A DNA stretch of 64,000 nucleotides, taken from the NCBI RefSeq assembly GCF_910592395.1, contig NC_088308.1, positions 16,321,501 to 16,385,500 on the forward strand. Direction: 5' to 3'. Each line of letters opens with the position of its first letter. Within the stretch, counting starts at the first letter, position 1. This document shows positions 54,787-64,000 of the stretch, one piece after another. The notes beneath the pieces were generated by a model. The model did not search any database, was not told the DNA's origin, and saw nothing but the letters and a program-made list of their open reading frames with translations. Position numbers and translations under genes: made by a program. The DNA is from Lineus longissimus (Eukaryota > Nemertea > Pilidiophora > Heteronemertea > Lineidae).

Positions 54787-55476
54787 AGATATTGTGCTTG
54801 GTTGTAATGTGAGTCGCCTTGTTGTCTCTAGAGTATGGTTGTGATGCTGTCTCAAGGGGTATGTTTCAGATTTTTGTCTCCTTCTTCATGCAAGTGTATA
54901 TGTATTGGGAAAATGTTCCCAGTTAACCCTACATGTAGCTACTATTGTAAGTTCTGATGTTATGTAGATTACGGGTGTAGTTCAATTGTGTGTACCATTT
55001 TTCGTTTCTTCAAGTGTCAAGGTTGATACATAATGTCGATATATTAGTACATATGATATAGTACGCGATTGCTGTGCCATTATAGTATGTGTGTTATTTG
55101 GTAGAACGATTTTCTGATGTTTTCTGTGGCAGGTTTTTTGGGTACCCAGGGTGAGCAAGTAAAATTACATGTTTGGGGACAATTTGTTGAGCGAAGCGCG
55201 GTAGTTTGTCTAGGTGTAAAAAAAAAAAAGTGTTGAGTTTTTTCGGTTACTATGCAGACATTATAGTGTAGAAAGATTCTACGGTGTTCATAAAGTTTAT
55301 TTTATAATGAAATGTTATTTTCTGATGGATTTAAGGTTTTAATAAAATTATTTTGTTTTATATTTGTGTTGGCATCAGTTGTTGGAAGTTTTGGGAGAGT
55401 GATGGGAGTATTGGGAGTGGGAGAGGTATCTGTGTAGTCATTTCTGTGTGTATAATAGGACATGGTAGTGATTTGC
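54787..55476. other. Non-coding 3' flank of DIRS element
   Basis: No gene. The stretch is T-rich with an A11 run near 55220 and an AATAAA near 55341. Confidence 0.5.
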
Positions 55477-55837
55477 TGGATAGATCTGTTCTTGCCCCAA
55501 TACTTCCCATGGTGAAGAGCAGGAGGCCAATGGTGTCGCCCAGGAACAGTTAACGTCCTGAGCGACACCAGGCGGCCTCGCTTTGAACCAGCCTCTTCTT
55601 CTTGGATGATAGAGGGTAGGAGATCTGGAAGAGGGAGTGTCAGGATGTTTTGAAGAAGAAGCAGTTGTATGCTGGAGGGGCCGCTGTTTATTGAGCAGGA
55701 GGTTGTTCCCCCCTCCCTCCCTTGGACCTGGGGTGTCCATGGTTCCCTCTCTTCGCTGTGGATAGATCTGTTGTTTCCCCAATACTTCCCATGGTGAAGA
55801 GCAGGAGGCCAATGGTGTCGCCCAGGAACAGTTAACG
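55477..55837 (+). repeat. 79-bp direct repeats around a LINE-derived block
   Basis: Nearly identical 79-bp copies lie at 55477-55555 and 55759-55837 (TGGATAGATCTGTT to CAGGAACAGTTAACG). Between them is a 56-bp block (55554-55609) identical to 38716-38771, followed by other sequence with TGCTGGAGGGG (also near 50540). The second copy abuts family R copy R3. Confidence 0.75.
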
Positions 55838-56345
55838 ACGCAAGGGCCCAACGCGCCGCGTAGCGGCAAAAAAGCGAAGCTGGCGAAACATTTGTAACGG
55901 GTCACCGTCACTTATTATTGGACTTATAGCGCATTTACGGGGTTGCAACTATTTTGCTTTATAGTGTCACCAGGAAAGAAAAGCATGCGACCTAACGCCG
56001 ATCTATTTGTATAAAGTGATAATTGGAAGGTATATAGTAGGAAATATCAATAAAATAATCATTCCATGTCGTCTTTTGAGGGCATTTTTGATTGTAAAAA
56101 ATATATGTGCACGTAACCGGAGTCTCTGCAATGATAATTTTATCACAGCAGTCTCGCGCAAGTAGAAGTTCTTTACCTATTAGTTCTTCACTTATTAGTC
56201 TGGCGCAAAGCCAGACGTTTTCCATTACGATTTCACTACGATGTTTGACCAGAAGGAGCAGTGCGCGAGTTATGCTAATGAGCAGACTTCCCTCGCTTGA
56301 GTTTCGGAAGAATGTTCCATATCGCGCTTAGCTGACCACTGCTGA
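55838..56345 (+). repeat. Dispersed family R, copy R3 (uninterrupted)
   Basis: It runs from GGGCCCAACGCGCCGCG through GAAAGAAAAGCATGCG, TTGATTGTAAAAAATA, TCTCGCGCAAG and TTATTAGTCTGGCG. It gives the empty-site reference for the insertions in R1 and R2. Confidence 0.75.
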
Positions 56346-56873
56346 CCATGACAGTCGTGCGCCGATAGGTTTCTGCTCCCAAACTTCCACCCTAATACGG
56401 TACTCAGAGTCACCATTTAATGGGAATGGGACAATGCCCTCACTGTGTATGGAGTCATAGGGATAAGAAGACATTATTCATTAGTGTTGGTGCAAGTGAT
56501 TTTGCCCAAAAAGCATGCGCATGCAAAGAACAAGATGTGCAAGGGATCACGTGCATGACCATGACGACGTGCAGAAAGTGCACTGGCCAGTGCATACCCT
56601 ATGGCTATGTACTAGTAAACATGGTAAACATGAACAACATCATTATTCATCAGCAGTTCATTTTACTCCGAGCTTTTCCTGAAACATATAGGCATGATGA
56701 TTAGGCCTACCATGTACCATTACCAATAACAGCACTAGATCATGTAGATGTCAACAACATGAACCGTATAATCCCGCATGGCGCATGTGTCTAAACCAAA
56801 GCCCCAAAATCACTTGTTTTGGTATATTTCACTTGTGTTTCCCCCGTCTTCCAGTCCATAATACATTTAGAGA
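56346..56873. other. Gene-free stretch
   Basis: No gene or repeat recognised. Confidence 0.4.
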
Positions 56874-56990
56874 TTACAATCCCCGATCATGGCCCCAAAA
56901 AAGGTCATCGGTTGACTAAAGGAACACAACTGTTCAATGGATTTATTGTTGAATGCTATCAAACTACGTCTTTCCAATCGGGGATTGTAA
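56874..56990. mobile_element. 117-bp foldback MITE
   Basis: The ends TTACAATCCCCGAT and ATCGGGGATTGTAA are exact inverted repeats around a loop of about 90 bp. No gene. Target duplication is not clear. Confidence 0.65.
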
Positions 56991-57107
56991 ATTTAACCCG
57001 ATGGGCCTAGGGAAGGCCCTATAACAATACTTTCGACACAGTTATTATCTCCGCTGCCTCCACCATGTTACACGCAGTGCTCACTGCTGATTCTAAAATG
57101 CGCCACC

Positions 57108-57868
57108 TAGTCAAAACACGACTTATGTTCTTCTAGGAATAGATATCTTTCCAATATTTCGTCATTCCACTATCGTCATCACCTCATCAAACTTTCATTG
57201 ACATTACGGGCACACGTCGACAGAGCACTCTTCCATTCAACGACACAGTGGCTATCCAAGTGGCAGTATAGGTAAATATCAATATCCCCACACAGTGGCC
57301 TGAGTGGGTTTCCGTCTTAAAGGGACACTATAGGTTGGAACTAGGTTCGCAAGATAGAGTTACCGGTACATGAAGTAGTCAATAGGGGTTTCTTACCTCT
57401 TGTAGGTCGAAACTTTTCGCGCTTGTACGAGGAATACATTCAGCGCGCTGAATCTAACAAGACCCAATGCCCCATAGTCATCTGTCGAAACACGATTTAT
57501 CTTGTGGTAGCATCTCTTGCCAATATTTAATAATAGCACTATCGTCATCACCTCATCATACTTTCATTGACATTACAGGCACACATCCACAGAGCACTCT
57601 TCAAATCATCGACACAGTGGTTATCCAACTAGGATTGTAAAGGTAATTTCTTAGCCCCGCACAGTGGTTTCAGTCTTGATAAAGGGGCACTATTGCTAGA
57701 GGCTAGGTAGGCAAGATAAAGTCAGACGAAGTAGCCGATAGGGGTCTCTCACCCCTCAAAGTCCGTCACAACTATTCAAGCTTGTACAAGGAATACATGC
57801 AGCGCTGAATCTAACAAGACCCAATGGGAATGTCCCACAGTCATCTGTCAAAAACACGACCTATGTTG
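57108..57868. repeat. Tandem duplication of about 370 bp
   Basis: Two diverged copies (57108-57481 and 57482-57845) share CACTATCGTCATCACCTCAT, CATTGACATTAC, GACACAGTGG, CAATAGGGGT/CGATAGGGGT and TCTAACAAGACCCAATG. The start of a third copy follows. No coding potential. Confidence 0.8.
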
Positions 57869-57959
57869 TAGTGCATAAATTGCCTATTCACTGCCTCTTA
57901 TGCATTATGAACGTTGGTTTAGACCCCATTGCCTATTCTTTGTCTCAATTGCCTTTTCT

Positions 57960-58195
57960 TTGTCTCTTGAACTTAGGGCGATATTTTGCTCAATGGCCAT
58001 GTTGCCTATGTGTTACCTTTTAGACTTAAAGAATCTATGCTGCCGTATTAAGACCTATGCCTTTTTACTGTCTCGTGGACTTAGGGGGACTTCTGCCAAT
58101 GGTCGAATTGCCTACTTGTTGCCTTTTAAACTTGTAGAATTTATGCTACCGAATGTATGTGCTGCCGTTGGCCCTTGCGCCTACTGCATGGATTA
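57960..58195. repeat. Tandem duplication of about 110 bp
   Basis: Two diverged units (GAACTTAGGGCGATATTT ... and GGACTTAGGGGGACTT ...) share TTGCCTA, TTACCTTTTAGACTT/TTGCCTTTTAAACTT and TATGCTGCCG/TATGCTACCG. No gene. Confidence 0.65.
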
Positions 58196-58676
58196 GGTTC
58201 GTGTAGGGTTAGGGTTGGGGGTTAGTAAAGGTTTGCCCTCAGATGTGACCACAGCTATTCCATGGATGATCTACACTGGTATGAAGCTGACTATAATGTC
58301 CCAAAAGACAAGATGAACTCTGATGGATGTGGCTCCACCTATTCCAATTGATAAGCGACTGCATGAGTGTGACATGACATTGACCTGAGTGAGCTTCAAG
58401 TCTTCTCAGACTGCCTGTGGTCAAGACGGACTTGACGTCACTGCTAATTGTAACATTATGGATGACAGGGTCAAGGACTGGATGTGACACTTCCCATCTA
58501 AGTGATGGACTTGGTGTCTCTTAAACTGTCTCGGGAAACCAGGATTACTTGTGACATCAAATCTGGCTGAGAAGAGATTGATGTTATCACAAGTCGCACC
58601 AGCTATACGTATCGGGTTAATTATTCATCAGGTAGAAAACTGTCTGTTTTGAATTTAAAGTTCTATAGCTACAATG

Positions 58677-58703
58677 GGGGGGGGGGGGGGGGGGGGGGGG
58701 GGG
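58677..58703 (+). repeat. Poly-G run of 27 bases
   Basis: An unbroken G tract after CTACAAT. It could form a G-quadruplex. Its exact length may be affected by sequencing. Confidence 0.9.
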
Positions 58704-61700
58704 CGACAAAAAGTATCCAAATGTTGTCTACACCTCAGCATACCTGTAAGTGGCCATTGAAACTATTTAATAATAACAGCGACATTGTTTAGAAGGTTAA
58801 CTCACAAAATACCGTATCGATGATTTTCGATATTCTTTTAAAGTGTGCCAACTAATAAAGTGTTGGATTAAAAGCCTAGGAGCCACAAAATAAACAAATC
58901 AACATGTAGCGTTTACGAATATTAGCCTACGTCTATTTGACTTTTTATACCAGACTTGGCTGGTAACGTGATCAGATACATGTACATAATTTGATGTGGT
59001 CGATGTGACAGTTCAATTTTACAGACGAGTAACGCGTAAATTCATTAACTTGCAACTTGGCCAATATTTTCTATATCTATTAGTACTTTTTGAATTTATG
59101 ATGAGTGTAATGGTAGTCTGTACAGCCCGGAATGATGGCCACACACTAAAATATACTTTCACATAATTGACTGTGACCCCTTTTGAGTACTACATGTGGG
59201 GGTGGTGACGACATTGGAGCGACAGCAAGATGTTGGCATTGATATCGGGTCACAAACGCCCAGTACATTTATGTCACTAATGACGTCTCATTTAACAATT
59301 GTCATAAAAAATGGGTCAAAGTAAATACTTTGTGGTGATCAAGTTATTGAATCAAATATTGCATGCCTGCTCTTGGCGAATTTTTTGATAAAAACCTGAA
59401 TTTTTATACTAAACGTCTTAATGTGCGAGATTCATGGCCTTGTAAAACATACAGCCACCCTGCTGAAATTTACACGGGATATTAATATCTGTCGATGGTG
59501 GATGTGCAAAAATTTTAGACATTTTCTGTGCGTCTATTACATGTATCTCGCAGGTATACAACTTTAAAAGACGGGCAGTTTTTTCTGAATAACTCGATAT
59601 ACAATCTTGACAATCTCCTGTCTTGAATATCAAGTTTTGTTTTCCACTTAAGATACAACGACACATTTTCCTGAAAATGACGACAAAACTTACTATTTTA
59701 GTAACATTTTCTTTAATTTCATCTTCATCGTTCATAATTGTTTGTTGCTTTAAAAATCTACCGACCTTGGATTTTGCTGATAACCATACGTGGAATGTGG
59801 TCACCTAGCCCTACAAAAATGCTGACTGATCATGAACCTAATGACATCAAATTACAACGTACACATACTGCCAACATGTATTGTGTATGTGAAATGTATC
59901 AAATTACAATACAATAAAATATGGCACACAATAAAAGGTGCGAAACTATTTTCCAATCGTGTCTTGCACCAATGTTTTGACATCGCTAAACCTCCTGCAC
60001 GGAATGCAGGTGAACTGATGATGCGTAAGGGCTTCGCCCTATACTGCTCAATCAGTGCTCGCAATATAGCTTTACTAGCGTTAGGTCCTAACGCTACTGT
60101 CAAATAAAATTTACTAAAGAAGATACTTATAGTTGAAGTAACGCTGGCATTTGTCTTTAACGACGATTGGGCAACTGGGCCTTGGGGTTCAGTAGGTTGG
60201 TATCATCAGCGATTTTGTACGATTTGTTTATATTTTTCTGGATAGTATCATACTCTGTAATATGCGTTCTCATTTCTTTAGCTCTAAATTCGGCCCAATA
60301 ACACAAGGTTAATTTCAGCATTTCTATGATATATATATATATGTTATATCACTTGGTGATAGCAAACAGTGTAAGAATTTTGTAAATAATTATATTTAAC
60401 GTTACCATAGAAGATGCATTCAATTCATTTCAACCAGCGGCCGAGAGGAAATTACCATTATACAAATTACAAGGCATCGGATGCGACAAGAGTTATGTAT
60501 GTACATTCTGAACAATACAATTTGTCGGATGCTAAAACTGTGTACACCCTTACAAGCATGAGGTCTCGGATCCGATAAGAGTGTTGTACACCCTGGATAG
60601 TACGTTTAACAATTTTGTACGAAATAAACAAACATATATGATTTACTAATATACGCATAACTTGATTACTAACATACATATACAGGAACGGTGTTACAGT
60701 GAAAAGGACACAATCTTTATTCCATACTATATTACATACATGTAGGTAAGTACGCAATATTTTAAGAATATGTGTTATTATTCACGGAAGTTCATTGTAT
60801 GACAGGGATAAAATGGAACGGCCTCAACAATTTCAGCTTTTGGACTCAATTTATTTCGGTTCTGTGGCGGTACCCTCTCAACCGTCTTAAATAATTGTCT
60901 GTTTCATTATACATGTATCATATCAAGTTCAAATGACCCATCAAATAGCAAGGAAATCTCCGATGAAATATTGGCCATGCGTCGCAATTATTCTCGTATG
61001 ACCTTTCTCGGGTTTGGCCGTAGAGTTTTGCTGACCCGGTCTCTCCTTATTTTGTCAACAAATGTAAATGTATTTATAGCATTTCCAGTCCTATAATAAT
61101 AATCTATATCACGAAATGTCTTACTCATTAGGGGGTAACTGGAGCATAAAAGTATAAATTATTAATAATATATATTTGTTTCTACTTAATACTCTCTTAC
61201 TCACAGAATTCATCATATCACAGCTTGGATAACCAAACAAGGCTTCTGCTGATAAGTTCCGCACGCTTCTCAATCAGCCGATGGACGACATCAGTGCACG
61301 TTAGGCCTCTGACATGACCGACATGAAAGGTAACCGGGAAACTAGACTCTATCAATGTAAAGACGTAGCAATTTTATCAAAACGTGTCATTGACTTCCAC
61401 ACCGACTACGGTCAGCTATATCGCATGTCCTTTTGGTTCAGTAGTTTTATATATGGTAACACCTACCGGAACCTTCTCATTATCACCCCATTCCTCTGTA
61501 CATGAAGCACTATACCTCTATACCCTATGACCATGTATCGTGCCTATATCTGGCTTATCCTCATCTATCAACCATAGACCATAGCTACGGCATGTTCATT
61601 AATTTAGCAAAATCACAAATGCAAGACTCAAAGACTTTTAAAAGACTCCGGAACAACATACAACGCGTAACAGTAATTTGTCATGGGAATCTGGAAATTA

Positions 61701-61728
61701 AGGAACGCGGTAGAAAAAATGTAAAAGT
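58704..61728. other. Gene-free intergenic DNA
   Basis: AT-rich, with an (AT)n run near 60332-60345. No supportable gene. A 128-codon minus frame at 59418-59804 has no recognisable domain. Confidence 0.5.
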
Positions 61729-61734
61729 TTTATT
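61729..61734 (-). terminator. Poly(A) signal of the ABCC gene
   Basis: AATAAA on the minus strand lies about 25 bases after the stop codon, implying a very short 3' UTR. Confidence 0.6.
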
Positions 61735-61758
61735 TCTTTGATTGTGCCGCTCCCGTCA

Positions 61759-63407
<1,649 letters not shown>

Positions 63408-63600
63408 GCCTTTCACAGAGCACGGTGTATTCAATGGGTACTGGAAAACACTGGACTGGACTGGGAACGTCTGGACTGACAGTCATCGCTCTCCACCGCC
63501 TTGGTGCTGTCAACATTATGATATTCGAGTGGGAATTGGGTGTACTGTTTGAAGTCGAGAGTGGGTCCTTGGGTAAGGCACATGGTATACAGAAGGGTAA
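63408..63600. other. Gene-free stretch
   Basis: Presumed ABCC intron. Nothing codable seen. Confidence 0.4.
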
Positions 63601-63872
63601 CTAGTGCGAGGTGTGGATCCTAGGGCAAGATACTTGGCAGACGGGTCACGAAGGTAGAGGTGTGGGTCCTTGGGCAAGACACTTGGCATGCAGAAGGGTC
63701 ACTAAGTGTGAGGTGTGGGTCCTTGGACAAGACACTTGGCAGAATGGTCACGAAGGTAGTGGTGTGAGTTCTTGCGTAAGGCACTTGGCATGCAGAAGAG
63801 TCACAAAGTGTGAGGTGTAGGTCCTTGGGCAAGGCCCTTGGCAAAAAGGTCACAAATTGTGAGGTGTGGATC
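63601..63872. repeat. Minisatellite with GTCCTTGGGCAAGACACTT units
   Basis: About five units of 53-57 bp are present. Two unit types alternate: one with CAGACGGGTCACGAAGGTAG, the other with CATGCAGAAGGGTCAC followed by TAAGTGTG. This makes a higher-order repeat of about 110 bp. Open frames on both strands are repeat artefacts. Confidence 0.85.
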
Positions 63873-64000
63873 GGCATTTGCCATGAGGGCAAATTCGCAT
63901 TACGTCATAATTTTTCAGGTAAAATCGATTGTGCTATGAAGGGGGTGCGTATCTTTGTTCACAGAGTTCTTGTTCCCCCAACTGTAAGGCCCTCACACAG

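Larger units (their letters stand above)
50532..54790 (+). mobile_element. DIRS-like tyrosine-recombinase retrotransposon (broken)
   Basis: It has gag, RT-RNase H and tyrosine recombinase in that order, without integrase, as in DIRS elements. Each gene has frameshifts. The ends are uncertain. Coding starts near 50803 and ends at 54786. The direct repeats at 55477/55759 may belong to its terminal structure. Confidence 0.85.

Noticed and set aside
55438-55911. 157-codon minus frame with a repeated VNCSWATPLASC segment
   Set aside because: The repeat is the 79-bp direct repeat read twice; no protein family recognised.
59418-59804. 128-codon minus frame with several cysteines
   Set aside because: No family recognised and no gene-like context; length is compatible with chance in AT-rich DNA.
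63611-63892. Frames with repeated GQDTWQ or PSACQV motifs
   Set aside because: Minisatellite translation on each strand.

Overview
The window is animal nuclear DNA from a repeat-rich invertebrate, probably marine and non-vertebrate. The evidence is spliceosomal introns, BEL/Pao, DIRS, MULE, PIF/Harbinger, pogo-type and CR1/jockey-type elements, many foldback MITEs, and two genes of animal families on the minus strand. I cannot name the species. I saw no tRNA, rRNA, CRISPR array or operon.

Left third (1-19.9 kb): a BEL/Pao element (1-6030) whose polyprotein carries an inserted LINE fragment; a composite repeat (about 6048-7540) holding a TAA-flanked MITE; a second BEL/Pao element (about 7556-11450); a second copy of the composite repeat (about 12822-14703), whose MITE has been split by another MITE; a fragment of a GCDxTS/Cys-rich family; and a 3.5-kb MULE (16365-19865) encoding an OTU-FLYWCH-transposase protein with a perfect 9-bp target duplication.

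Middle (19.9-39.4 kb): MITEs and dispersed repeats surround the clearest host gene, a two-coding-exon DUF288/STELLO-like glycosyltransferase (23951-26257, minus). Then come a dead pogo/Tigger-type transposon, a 5'-truncated LINE, a near-perfect foldback (36645-36949), and a dispersed repeat broken by a MULE-like MITE and a LINE tail.

Right third (39.4-64 kb): a PIF/Harbinger element (39454-47306) inserted in a 16-bp minisatellite and itself carrying a LINE; a FLYWCH-MULE transposase gene that becomes fully open after one intron is removed (47977-50009, minus); a broken DIRS-like tyrosine-recombinase element (about 50.5-54.8 kb); tandem duplications; and the last two exons of an ABCC (MRP-type) transporter (61759-62538, minus), next to a large foldback element.

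The elements interact mainly by nesting. Several insertions can be dated relative to each other because empty and occupied versions of the same site are both present. Nearly all transposon genes are broken. The exceptions are the FLYWCH-MULE transposase, the Harbinger Myb-like accessory protein, and the two BEL integrase reading frames.
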